Of a DNA stretch of 64,000 nt, positions 50,730 to 58,897 are shown piece by piece (the stretch's first letter is position 1; each line of letters starts with the position of its first letter). The position numbers were made by a program, and so were the translations under genes. Source of the stretch: Deltaproteobacteria bacterium (GTDB lineage: Bacteria; UBA10199; JACPAL01; JAHFST01); contig JAHFST010000011.1 of assembly GCA_023265625.1 (NCBI GenBank), positions 1 to 64,000 on the forward strand. Reading direction: 5' to 3'. The notes beneath the pieces are model-generated. The model worked only from the letters and a program-made list of their open reading frames with translations. It did not search any database and was not told the origin of the DNA.

Positions 50730-52650
50730 ACCCAAAATAGCCCTCGTGGGTAATCCCAATGTTGGTAAGAGCGTGATTTTTGGCTTCATGACCGGCCGTT
50801 ATGTTACCGTTTCCAATTATCCTGGAACCACGGTGGAGGTCTCACGGGGCCGTGCTCAGATTGCCGGACAAGACGTTGAAATCGTCGACACCCCCGGCAT
50901 CAATACCTTGGTGCCCATGTCGGAAGATGAACGGGCCACCCGCAATATCTTGTTAAACGAAAAATTTGATGCGGTCCTGCAGGTGTGCGATGCCAAGAAT
51001 TTACGCCGCGGGCTGCTGATTACCTTGCAACTCATTGAAATGGGAGTCCCGGTCCTGTTGGATCTCAACATGGAAGACGAGGTGACTTCGCGCGGTATCT
51101 CGATTGATAAAGTTAAATTGGCCGCCCTGTTAAAAATTAAGGTGAAGGGCTCCACGGCCATTCAAAAGCGTGGCTTGTCGGACATTCAAAAAGAAATTTT
51201 AACCGTCCAACCTTCAGAATATCGATTTTCTTATTCGCAGCCGATTGAACAGGCCATTGCCACCCTGACCGAGTTGCTCCCCACGACCTTCATCGCCAAA
51301 CGATCCATTGCCTTGATGCTCTTGGCCGGGGATCGAAGTTTGACGACATGGCTGCATCAATATATTCCCGACGAAAAAATCAAACAGATAGATGATGTGT
51401 GCCATCAAGTGGCGCGGCAGTTTGTGGAAGGCTTGAGCTATGTCATCTATCGCCAACGAAGCCGGTATGTCGAAGAAATTTGTCACGGTGTTATCACCCA
51501 GGAAAAACGCCAAGAGATGGGGTGGGCTGTTTGGCTGGGCAAGTGGTCGACACATCCGATCGGTGGCGTGTTCATGTTGTTGGCCGTCTTGCTCATTCTT
51601 TACGAATTTGTCGGGGTCTTTGGCGCCGGTACGGCCGTGGGTTGGCTGGAAAACGGCGTATTTAACGGCTGGCTTAATCCTTTAGCCATTCGCGGTTTTG
51701 CCAAACTGTTTTATTTTTCACCGTTTATGCGTGATATTTTTGTGGGTCCGTACGGCATCATCACGATGGGCCTCACCTATTCGCTCGCCATCATCTTGCC
51801 GATTGTCGTTACTTTTTTTATCGCCTTCAGCATTATGGAAGATTCCGGCTATCTACCTAGGCTCGCCATCATGATGAATCGCATCTTTAAGTGGATGGGT
51901 TTAAACGGCAAGGCGGTGGTGCCCATGGTGCTTGGGTTGGGTTGCGATACGATGGCCACCATGACGGCACGGATCATGGATACGCGTAAGGAACGGATTA
52001 TTTTGACCTTGCTCCTGGCGCTCGGAATTCCTTGTTCCGCTCAACTGGGTATTATTCTCGGCATGCTTTCGGCCTTGCCGGCTTGGATGACCTTGCTGTG
52101 GCTTGGGGTGGTTACTGGGGTGCTGTTTTTGGTGGGCTCACTCGCCTCCATGGTGGTGCCGGGTCATAGCTCTGATTTTATCATGGAAATACCCCCCATT
52201 CGTCGTCCCATGTTGCTCAACATTATGACCAAAACGATGGCGCGTCTTGAATGGTACCTCAAAGAAGTGGTGCCGTTATTCGTGATTGGGACCCTGGCCT
52301 TGTTTTTCTTGGATCGTTTGGGGGTCTTGCCGGTGATCCGAAATTTTGCCCATCCCTTCGTGACCGGTTTTCTCGGGCTCCCGGATCAAGCAACGGATGC
52401 TTTTTTGATTGGCTTTTTACGCAGGGATTATGGGGCCACGCACTTCTTCGATATGTTTAACAAGGGTCAAATGGACAGTATCCAGGCGATTGTCTCGCTC
52501 ATTGTGATGACCCTCTTTGTCCCGTGTCTCGCCAATGCCTTGATGATTGTGAAAGAGCGCGGCATGGCGGTGATGGTGGCGATTGTTGGTTTTATCTACC
52601 CCTTTGCATTTTTGGTGGGGGGCATAGTGAATTGGACGCTACGCCTATGA
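50722..52650 (+). CDS. feoB: Ferrous iron transporter FeoB
   Basis: 642 residues from ATG 50722 (MSEPKIALVGNPNVGKS); an in-frame ATG at 50689 lies deeper in fur. The G domain has GNPNVGKS, a switch region NYPGTTVE and DTPG; the usual NKxD is replaced by NMED. After a helical linker come about nine membrane helices with two gate motifs: MVLGLGCDTMATMTAR and, in place of the usual GRGDYGAA type, FLRRDYGATHFF. It imports Fe2+ using GTP hydrolysis. Smaller than E. coli FeoB (773). No separate feoA gene is nearby; a FeoA-like domain is fused to the DtxR-type regulator downstream. ATGA overlap with the next gene. Confidence 0.94.
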   Translation: MSEPKIALVGNPNVGKSVIFGFMTGRYVTVSNYPGTTVEVSRGRAQIAGQDVEIVDTPGINTLVPMSEDERATRNILLNEKFDAVLQVCDAKNLRRGLLITLQLIEMGVPVLLDLNMEDEVTSRGISIDKVKLAALLKIKVKGSTAIQKRGLSDIQKEILTVQPSEYRFSYSQPIEQAIATLTELLPTTFIAKRSIALMLLAGDRSLTTWLHQYIPDEKIKQIDDVCHQVARQFVEGLSYVIYRQRSRYVEEICHGVITQEKRQEMGWAVWLGKWSTHPIGGVFMLLAVLLILYEFVGVFGAGTAVGWLENGVFNGWLNPLAIRGFAKLFYFSPFMRDIFVGPYGIITMGLTYSLAIILPIVVTFFIAFSIMEDSGYLPRLAIMMNRIFKWMGLNGKAVVPMVLGLGCDTMATMTARIMDTRKERIILTLLLALGIPCSAQLGIILGMLSALPAWMTLLWLGVVTGVLFLVGSLASMVVPGHSSDFIMEIPPIRRPMLLNIMTKTMARLEWYLKEVVPLFVIGTLALFFLDRLGVLPVIRNFAHPFVTGFLGLPDQATDAFLIGFLRRDYGATHFFDMFNKGQMDSIQAIVSLIVMTLFVPCLANALMIVKERGMAVMVAIVGFIYPFAFLVGGIVNWTLRL

Positions 52651-52838
52651 AGTGTCCATTGTGCCAATTTGAATTTAACGATGACAGTGCCTGCCATGGT
52701 TGTGGTTTTACGACCCATTGCACGATGATTAAATGCCCTAACTGTCAGTACGAGTTTGTCGAAAAATCGGCCGTCTTTAATTTTTTTGGGAAAATTTTTG
52801 TAAAAATCAAACATAAATTAAGGGGTAAATCGAAATGA
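52647..52838 (+). CDS. Zinc-ribbon mini-protein of the iron operon
   Basis: 63 residues from ATG 52647, four-base overlap with feoB and again with the next gene, so it is firmly in the operon. Two CxxC pairs make one ribbon (C3/C6 and C16/C19) and C25, C30 and C33 suggest part of a second. The C-terminus is basic and hydrophobic (VFNFFGKIFVKIKHKLRGK), possibly membrane-touching. It occupies the place where feoC or a Cys-rich FeoB-associated protein is found elsewhere. A role in FeoB control is inference. Confidence 0.75.
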   Translation: MKCPLCQFEFNDDSACHGCGFTTHCTMIKCPNCQYEFVEKSAVFNFFGKIFVKIKHKLRGKSK

Positions 52839-53521
52839 AATCGAGCTCAACCTGTGGCCAAGAAGTGCGTGCGCATGAGTTGGATGAATTGTTAGAACGT
52901 GTTTGGACCTTGCGTGAACAAGGCAAAAATGAAGTCACGGACTTGCTGTCCATCACGCCCATCGAAGACGGCAAGCTCTGGTTGCAACAATTGCAAACTC
53001 TGGGGTTGGTGACCCTGTTGCAAAATACCGTCAAAATGACCAAGGAAGGGGAGCGGGAGGCGGAGCAGATCCTGAGACGCCACCGTCTAGCCGAACGACT
53101 TTTTGCCGATGTTTTTCTCACCAGCGAAGAGGTCTGGGAGCGTGAGGCCTGTGAATTGGAGCATCAGTCTGTCTTGACCGAGGAGGCTGTCAGTGCGGTG
53201 TGCGCCTTTTTGGGGCATCCTCCGACCTGTCCTCACGGGCGGCCGATCCCACGGGGCGCGTGTTGCTCGCATTTTCAAAAAGAGATCAAACCTTTCGTGA
53301 TTCCTTTGACAGAGGCGGCCCTGGCCGATCATTATCAGATCGTCTTTATGACACCCAAGAGTCATGCCCCATTGGATCGCTTGGCGACCTTGGGGATTCA
53401 CCCGGGTGGCGAGATTCGTGTCACCCAGCGTCGTCCGTCCTTTGTGGTCCGGGTTGGTGAGACGGATGTGGCCTTGGATAAGAGCTTGGCGCAGGATATT
53501 TTTGTGAAACAGATAAGTTAG
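52835..53521 (+). CDS. DtxR/MntR-type metalloregulator with FeoA-like C-terminal domain
   Basis: 228 residues. Residues of about 8-75 form a winged helix (VTDLLSITPIEDGKLWLQQLQTLGLVTLLQNTVKMTKEG), followed by the DtxR dimerisation/metal domain (HRLAERLFADVF ... ACELEHQSV). A CPHGRPIPRG segment and CCSHF follow, then an SH3-like FeoA-type domain (about 155-228) with LATLGIHPGGEIRVTQRRP. DtxR proteins sense Fe2+ or Mn2+. The first winged-helix half is unusual in sequence. Together with Fur this gives two metal sensors in one operon. Confidence 0.83.
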   Translation: MKSSSTCGQEVRAHELDELLERVWTLREQGKNEVTDLLSITPIEDGKLWLQQLQTLGLVTLLQNTVKMTKEGEREAEQILRRHRLAERLFADVFLTSEEVWEREACELEHQSVLTEEAVSAVCAFLGHPPTCPHGRPIPRGACCSHFQKEIKPFVIPLTEAALADHYQIVFMTPKSHAPLDRLATLGIHPGGEIRVTQRRPSFVVRVGETDVALDKSLAQDIFVKQIS

Positions 53522-53531
53522 GAAGGTATCC

Positions 53532-54068
53532 ATGAAACTTTGGTTAAGTATTTTTTTTCTGTTCTGGATCAGACCCGCCTGGGCCCAGACTGTTTATTTA
53601 ACACCGGAAGAGGCCTTGAAACGGGCCTTTCAAAATTCCCAGCAAGTGATCAGTGACAAAAAACAGCTCACCGATCCGCAAAAGAGTTTTGTCGAAAAGA
53701 CCCTCGGCAAGGCCCTGGCCAAGACACAATGGACCTTTTACCTGGGAAAATCCGGCAAACAAACGGATGGCTATGCCTTGATCGACAATGAAGTCGGCAA
53801 GACGGAGCCTATTACCTTCATGACCATGATTGGCCCGGACGGAAAGGTGCGACAGGTGGAGATTCTCGTCTATCGCGAACCCATTGGCGGAGAGATTCAA
53901 TCAGACAATTTTCGAAAACAGTTCCTCAATAAAACGGCCGCAGACCCCGTGCGGAGCGGACAGGATATTAAAAACATCAGTGGGGCGACCCTGTCTTCCC
54001 GTGCGGTGAGCCTTGGGGTAAAACGAGCCCTGCTACTTTGGAAGGAATTTTATGATAAAACTCCATAG
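53532..54068 (+). CDS. Periplasmic FMN-binding domain protein
   Basis: 178 residues. Signal peptide 1-18 with an AWA-Q cleavage site. The C-terminal FMN_bind domain carries the flavin-attachment signature SGAT (150-153) in DIKNISGATLSSRAV, where Thr153 would bind FMN covalently, as in RnfG and NqrC. The flavin would act as an electron carrier in the periplasm; the nearby feo genes suggest reduction of ferric iron before uptake, which is inference. It overlaps the next gene by 17 bases. Confidence 0.85.
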   Translation: MKLWLSIFFLFWIRPAWAQTVYLTPEEALKRAFQNSQQVISDKKQLTDPQKSFVEKTLGKALAKTQWTFYLGKSGKQTDGYALIDNEVGKTEPITFMTMIGPDGKVRQVEILVYREPIGGEIQSDNFRKQFLNKTAADPVRSGQDIKNISGATLSSRAVSLGVKRALLLWKEFYDKTP

Positions 54069-54540
54069 CCTCCCCGCCAGTCTCAAGGTCTTGATCACGG
54101 CCTTTTGTCTCTCCATCGCGATGGGTTATGGGGTGGCTTGTTTGCAGATCTTTTCCAGAACTGGATTTAGTGTGCAAGACGCCGCGCGGCATTACCACGG
54201 AGGCCTGACAGAACAAGAGCAGGAGATCTACACGCCGCCGAGTTTCAATACCCTGTTGGCGGTGTCCCACGTGCACACCTTCAGCCAGCCGGTGATGTTG
54301 GGACTTCTCGGTCTCATTTTTGCCCTGACGTATCTCCCGGAAGGTGTGAAGGTGTTATTTATCCTGCTGTCATTTATGGGCAGTTTGGGCAGCAATCTGG
54401 CCCCTTGGTTGATTCGCTATGTCTCGCCCCATTGGACCTTTTTGTTGCCCTTGACGCAGTTACTTGTGATGGGGTCGTTTTTTCTGATGTTGTTCGTGAT
54501 CTTGTATGATGTGTGGGGGAATCCGGAGAGGGATGAGTAA
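54052..54540 (+). CDS. Four-helix inner-membrane protein of the iron operon
   Basis: 162 residues with four predicted membrane helices (about 10-32, 72-92, 98-118, 128-150). Two His-containing motifs stand out: ARHYHGG at the end of the first periplasmic segment and AVSHVHTFSQPVM at the start of the second helix; these could bind heme or iron. I do not recognise a named family. It overlaps the FMN-binding gene, so the two probably work together as a membrane electron-transfer pair. The function is inference. Confidence 0.75.
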   Translation: MIKLHSLPASLKVLITAFCLSIAMGYGVACLQIFSRTGFSVQDAARHYHGGLTEQEQEIYTPPSFNTLLAVSHVHTFSQPVMLGLLGLIFALTYLPEGVKVLFILLSFMGSLGSNLAPWLIRYVSPHWTFLLPLTQLLVMGSFFLMLFVILYDVWGNPERDE

Positions 54541-54587
54541 GTTCAAGAAGAAGTCATCGATATAGAAGCCAAAAATCTTTTTTTTTC

Positions 54588-56195
54588 TTAGGGAGCCCTA
54601 TCAGGCATTGGTTGAAAAGGAATGGTGTTTTTTTGAGGCGTTTGCATGGGGGTGGGATCGATGTTGCCGCATAGTTTGGAATAGATAGGTTCTCCCACTT
54701 TTCCCGCCGCGCAAATCTCGTTTTTGTTGGGGGCGCTCGGCTTGCACTGGGAGCAGTCACATTTGGCTTGGCCGCCGCCCGATGGAGGGAGGTCAACCGG
54801 CTTCAAGGTGCCACCAGAGCAACAGGTAGGACAATTCGATTTGTTTGAAGCATCCAATTTGTTGCTGCCGCTACCGCTAAAGACCTCTCCAGCCTTACCC
54901 TTTTTGAGACAGGGGCAGCTCATCACAAACGGGCCGTCGGGGTTGATATCGGAGTCGGAATTCTGCGCGATTTTCTTGTTTGCACCCAAGGAACATTCGG
55001 CTTGCGGCAAGATCGTTTGGTTGCTCTGCTGCCAGCAGCCTCTCACATAGGCGGCCACTTGTTCCTCGCACCAGGCGGCGTCATTGGCGTCCGGAGAGGG
55101 AGTGAAGCTCCCTCCCACCCCGATACTGGCCTCAATAGCGCCGTTTTTGGAGACGCTTCCCCAATGAACCCCTCCTATGGAGAAATTGCCATCAATTTTA
55201 TGATAGACGCCGCCACCACCGCCATACTTGTTGGGATCGTTGGGGTCCTTGCCGCCGAATCCATGGAATTGCCATTCTCCTGTATCGTAAAGCACGTATC
55301 CGCCCCCTTTGCCGTTGGAGCCGGCACTGAGGCCGTTTGGATTGTCACTGGAAGACACTGCGGGTGGGCCGGCAGGGATATTATTGCCCTGTCCCCCTGG
55401 ATCTGTTGCCCCTTGGTTGTTGTCGGAGTGACCACCCTGGGAATTTTTATCCTTATCCTTGGTGGACTCTTTTTCTTTGTTGCCCGGTTCAGGGGGGCTT
55501 GACTCGTTCGCTTCTTTCGCTTCCTTTTTAGGTTCTTTGGGAGCGGGGGCTTCATCGGAGGCACCACCATAGAGCTTGATGGGATCGATCTTTAAACATT
55601 TTTCCGCAAAGGCCTTCATGGCATTTTGTTGCATCTCTTGGCCGATGCCATTTTTGGGTGTAGACCCGCCCTCGTCCCTGGATAGGTACTCCTCGCTCGG
55701 TCCAGTCGATGGGAAACCGCAAAAAGGATTGGCCGTTCCGTTGGCAGTGCATGCCCCCGGCGAGGCGATGTTCAACGCCTTCATGCCGGCTCCGCCCTTG
55801 CTCAGGGCAAGGGCCTGTTTTTGCATCGAGGAAAAGGCCGGGTCGTTCTGGTAGTTGAGATATTTCAGCAGGGCCTGTTCGGCCAGACACCACCAGCCAA
55901 TCAGTTCCGCCGATAGATTGGTCATGCCGTTTATCTTGTGGCTCAAGGAACCTGAAGACGTTCCCTCTAATTCACGTTGCAGGGTGTTGCAGCTATTTAA
56001 GACCTGTTCGGCACAATCCTCCAGATTTGGATCACCTTGGCAGCCGTGCTGCGAGACATAGGCGAACACCTCTTGAAATTTGGTTGGTACAGGATTGTAG
56101 GCCTGTTGAGATTTTGGAGCTCTGCTATTTGCGTCCCGTAAGGGAGTGAGGCAGGACAACAGCAGCACTAAAACAGTCAGTATGAAACGAGTCAT
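54588..56195 (-). CDS. Secreted Cys/Gly-rich protein, probable lipoprotein
   Basis: 535 residues from the ATG at 56195 (an upstream in-frame ATG at 56228 would add 11). The N-terminus MTRFILTVLVLLLSCLTPLRD is a signal with a lipobox-like LLSC. The middle (about 210-300) is low-complexity Lys/Glu, Ser/Asn and Gly; then a Gly/Tyr/Trp beta-rich stretch follows (YVLYDTGEWQFHGFGGKDPNDPN). The last 180 residues hold many Cys in close pairs (CPCLKKG, CPTCC, CDCSQCKP). Probably exported and disulfide-bonded. No family recognised. It converges with the iron operon. Confidence 0.65.
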   Translation of the reverse strand: MTRFILTVLVLLLSCLTPLRDANSRAPKSQQAYNPVPTKFQEVFAYVSQHGCQGDPNLEDCAEQVLNSCNTLQRELEGTSSGSLSHKINGMTNLSAELIGWWCLAEQALLKYLNYQNDPAFSSMQKQALALSKGGAGMKALNIASPGACTANGTANPFCGFPSTGPSEEYLSRDEGGSTPKNGIGQEMQQNAMKAFAEKCLKIDPIKLYGGASDEAPAPKEPKKEAKEANESSPPEPGNKEKESTKDKDKNSQGGHSDNNQGATDPGGQGNNIPAGPPAVSSSDNPNGLSAGSNGKGGGYVLYDTGEWQFHGFGGKDPNDPNKYGGGGGVYHKIDGNFSIGGVHWGSVSKNGAIEASIGVGGSFTPSPDANDAAWCEEQVAAYVRGCWQQSNQTILPQAECSLGANKKIAQNSDSDINPDGPFVMSCPCLKKGKAGEVFSGSGSNKLDASNKSNCPTCCSGGTLKPVDLPPSGGGQAKCDCSQCKPSAPNKNEICAAGKVGEPIYSKLCGNIDPTPMQTPQKNTIPFQPMPDRAP

Positions 56196-56424
56196 ACATA
56201 AAAATAAGCAACAAACATGCCATGCCACTCATCAGTAAATTATTATGTAACTATTTAAAATATAAACACTTTTTAATTTAATGTGTATTGAATCGGGGCT
56301 AATTTTGGGGACAGGGTGGGTACTTTACTACTCGTATCGTCCTAATTCCGTCAGGAGTTGAGCAGGATTTGCGTCTTTCCTCAACATGTGGTGTTGAATT
56401 TATTGATTTTTATTTTTTCAATAG

Positions 56425-56451
56425 GCAACTTTTTGCCCCACCATCCGATCA
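56425..56451 (+). promoter_or_regulatory. Possible sixth copy of the GCAAC...CCGAT motif
   Basis: GCAAC at 56425-56429 and TCCGATCA at 56444-56451, with the same 19-base offset as in copies 2-5. The -10-like half is weaker. If used, the transcript would begin almost at the ATG of the next gene (56461). Confidence 0.35.
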
Positions 56452-56460
56452 CAACAAACA

Positions 56461-57159
56461 ATGGCGACTTTACCCTATGGCGTGGCTGTTTATGATGGAG
56501 TGGCACCTTCTGCTTTGTGCAGACAGTTGATTACGCATTTTGACGCAACACCCAAAAAAGCCATCGATCATAAAATTGATGGGAAGCCGGAACCCTTTGA
56601 GTATTTAGAAGTTGATGAAGAAAATATCAGGAGTCATATTGCGATTCATGAAGTGTATCGGAGAATTAGTCGGTATGTGGATAGGTATTTGGATGAGCAC
56701 ATAGCCAGTCCCGAGTTTAGAAGCCAATTGAAGGCAGGCATTTATTCCCTGGATCCTAGGATGAAGAAATATTCTGTGGGCGGTGACTTTCCATCACATA
56801 CGGATGATTCCAGTATCATCGCTCAATCAAGAAGGTTTGCGTATATTCTCTATCTCAACGATGATTTTACAGGTGGCCACACGGTATTTAGGAGTGGCAC
56901 CGCTGAGGTGGCAAGAATAGTTCCAGCAGAAGGGGCTCTGGCTGTTTTTGCCGTTCATCCTGTGTTTATGCATGAAGGCGCACCCATCACCAGCGGATCC
57001 AAATATATTTTTAATGGGTTTGTGGAAACCATGGTATCCCAAGCGAGGGCGGCTCAAGAGGGCTCTACAGCCTCAAAGCTGGATGTTGTGAAAATCGAGC
57101 TTGCGATGAATGTTGCGAAGTTGAGTCGTGCGGCAGAAAAAGTTTTTGGAAAGAGATAG
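56461..57159 (+). CDS. 2-oxoglutarate/Fe(II)-dependent oxygenase, prolyl-4-hydroxylase type
   Basis: 232 residues. The double-stranded beta-helix core is visible: the iron ligands His113 and Asp115 in PSHTDDS, the distal His171 in VFMHEG, and the 2OG-binding Lys181 in TSGSKYIFNGF. Such enzymes hydroxylate amino-acid residues or small molecules, using O2 and 2-oxoglutarate; the substrate is unknown. The C-terminal 40 residues form an extra helix. No Shine-Dalgarno site precedes the ATG (ACAACAAACA), so translation may be leaderless. It ends 5 bases before a DUF1016 fragment on the other strand. Confidence 0.85.
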   Translation: MATLPYGVAVYDGVAPSALCRQLITHFDATPKKAIDHKIDGKPEPFEYLEVDEENIRSHIAIHEVYRRISRYVDRYLDEHIASPEFRSQLKAGIYSLDPRMKKYSVGGDFPSHTDDSSIIAQSRRFAYILYLNDDFTGGHTVFRSGTAEVARIVPAEGALAVFAVHPVFMHEGAPITSGSKYIFNGFVETMVSQARAAQEGSTASKLDVVKIELAMNVAKLSRAAEKVFGKR

Positions 57160-57163
57160 GAAG

Positions 57164-57394
57164 TTAGCGGGTAGAAAACATTTGATTCCATGCCTGGCTG
57201 CAGGCAAGAAGATTCTCGCCGTAACCGGCCCGCTTTTGTTCTTTTTGCTCTTCTTCCACGATTTCCCGGCCGATCAGCCAATAAGCTAAGACTTGAGACA
57301 TATTGACGGAACGGGCCGCTCCAGCTCGTACTGATTCGATGATTTCTCGAATGCGCTGATACAGAAGAGAAGATTTTTGAAGCTTCATTGGCAT
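57164..57394 (-). pseudogene. Truncated DUF1016/YhcG-type nuclease N-terminal fragment
   Basis: 76 residues. The segment YQRIREIIESVRAGAARSVN followed by AYWLIGREIVEEEQ and RAGYGE is the conserved N-terminal domain of DUF1016 proteins, which are about 340-380 residues with a C-terminal PD-(D/E)XK nuclease. Here the frame stops soon after RAGYGENLLACSQAWNQ, so the nuclease part is missing. It directly abuts the oxygenase gene, suggesting loss by rearrangement. Confidence 0.7.
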
Positions 57395-57428
57395 GGAAAT
57401 TTACCAGGTAGACGGTTTTGTGCTTCAA

Positions 57429-58145
57429 TCATATCCGTTCAGTCCCACCAAATTTCTGCCAATGTTTGTCTCGGTAGACAATGTGTTCATCAACGGTGGT
57501 TTGGAACGCAGAAAATGCCAGCGGTATCGCAGCTCCTGGATGGTGGATGATACGTGCTCGCATCGGTCGCTCGATGGTGAAGTCATCCTCTGTTTTAAAG
57601 TTGTCGAACCGGCACCCCGGCTCGTTTACAAGAACTGCGCTGATGTAAGACCTTTCCCCACTGGCAAAGGGGGAGCCGTCGTCCTGATGCTCAAATACAG
57701 GCTGATCAACCTGGTTACCTGTCACTGAATCAATTTTGAAAGTGAAATACTGTTCGCCGAATAGAGAGACGAGTTCTCTATACTCAAGCGACAACCCGAC
57801 CTGCCGATGATTGTCTAGGACGATGACGAGTGAGAGCCCTAGATCAGCGTAGGGTTTCAGTTGATCAGCAGCGTTGCGAACCGCACGATTTATTCGCTTC
57901 TGTAGCACCATATGGCTGAGACTCATTACATGTGACTTTTTTGTATGCAGAACCGTCTTTTTTTCAAACGATTCCACCTCAACAAGGAACGCCAGATTGT
58001 CGATCGACTGTACATAAAAGTCAGGTGTTTTGTTGCATTTTGGGATTATCTTATTTTTGAAAATATCCTCTTCATACTCATAATGGTATCCGCGTTGCCT
58101 TATGAGCCATTCGAATCGGCGAAGGGAGATGACATCACTCTTCAT
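57429..58145 (-). CDS. Uncharacterised protein with PD-(D/E)XK-like motif
   Basis: 238 residues. Residues 41-58 read PDFYVQSIDNLAFLVEVE: Pro-Asp, about 14 residues, then E-V-E, a pattern of nuclease-fold cores in which the final Lys may be displaced. A helix with QLKPYADLGLSLVIVLDN follows, as in such folds. The C-terminal half is not recognised. The DNA is AT-richer than the conserved regions. It lies in the same direction as the SNase-kinase operon, 152 bases downstream of it. Nuclease activity is inference. Confidence 0.55.
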   Translation of the reverse strand: MKSDVISLRRFEWLIRQRGYHYEYEEDIFKNKIIPKCNKTPDFYVQSIDNLAFLVEVESFEKKTVLHTKKSHVMSLSHMVLQKRINRAVRNAADQLKPYADLGLSLVIVLDNHRQVGLSLEYRELVSLFGEQYFTFKIDSVTGNQVDQPVFEHQDDGSPFASGERSYISAVLVNEPGCRFDNFKTEDDFTIERPMRARIIHHPGAAIPLAFSAFQTTVDEHIVYRDKHWQKFGGTERI

Positions 58146-58297
58146 AATTTACCTATAGCTCCGAGCGAGCTGTCGCATTGAGAACTCCTGTCGCCAAGTT
58201 ATCTATTTGGCGTAATGAACATAACGGTGTCACACCTGCGCACAGCCTACTGAAACTCAAAGCTAAGATCCATAAATTCAAACCCATGGAGCCGACT

Positions 58298-58891
58298 TCA
58301 ATGACCGATGGCCTTTCTCACCATGCACGGCAGGATTGTCTTCGGATCGGACCAAAGTCGGATCTTCTTTACCCGCGCTCTTTCTTCGGCGGCAATATAG
58401 GGACGCGGATCGTAATCATAGGATTTCTTGTTTGCTGGATAATCGCTGCAACCAGGACGGTAGTAAGTGGCGAGTCCAATTTCAATAAGCTCAATTCCGA
58501 TATCTCGACCGTCAACCATTACTTGTCCCAGCACTCGATTGTAGCGGTCCATCTTGGGGCCTACCGATTGGATTTCAATTTTCTTTCCTTCGATCCGACT
58601 CTTAAGCTCCACAGTCGTCAGTTTTCTGAAAGCGGAACCCTTTTCCGGTGCATCCATGCCCGCGATCCGCACATGGAATTTGATATTCCCATCGGTGGCA
58701 TCGAAGGTATCACCGCCGATGATTTTTATTGCCTCATAGACGCGGATTGCTGCCCTTGTTTCGCTCTTGGCCTCAAGCGGCATGGGGAAAAAGGAAAGTA
58801 TGGTGAGGATAAAAAATGAGAGGCTGAACGAAATGGAGCTGATAGGTTTCAGCGATAAATCCAGTTGAAATTTTTGTAAATGGAGTGCCAT
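58298..58891 (-). CDS. Secreted staphylococcal-nuclease-like (SNase) protein
   Basis: 197 residues. A hydrophobic segment at about 18-40 (SISFSLSFFILTILSFF) ending PLEAKS looks like a signal peptide. The SNase core has IIGGDTFDA, VRIAGMDAPEKGSAF with the active-site Arg, Asp and a Glu, and KMDRYNRVLGQVMVDG with the second Arg. Such enzymes cut DNA and RNA with Ca2+. It starts 6 bases after the end of the preceding gene, so it is in an operon with the kinase. An exported nuclease is unusual in a kinase operon. Confidence 0.85.
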   Translation of the reverse strand: MALHLQKFQLDLSLKPISSISFSLSFFILTILSFFPMPLEAKSETRAAIRVYEAIKIIGGDTFDATDGNIKFHVRIAGMDAPEKGSAFRKLTTVELKSRIEGKKIEIQSVGPKMDRYNRVLGQVMVDGRDIGIELIEIGLATYYRPGCSDYPANKKSYDYDPRPYIAAEERARVKKIRLWSDPKTILPCMVRKAIGH

Positions 58892-58897
58892 TTTGTA

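Noticed and set aside
58178-58819. 213-codon plus-strand frame
   Set aside because: It lies opposite the SNase gene, which has recognisable active-site motifs on the minus strand.
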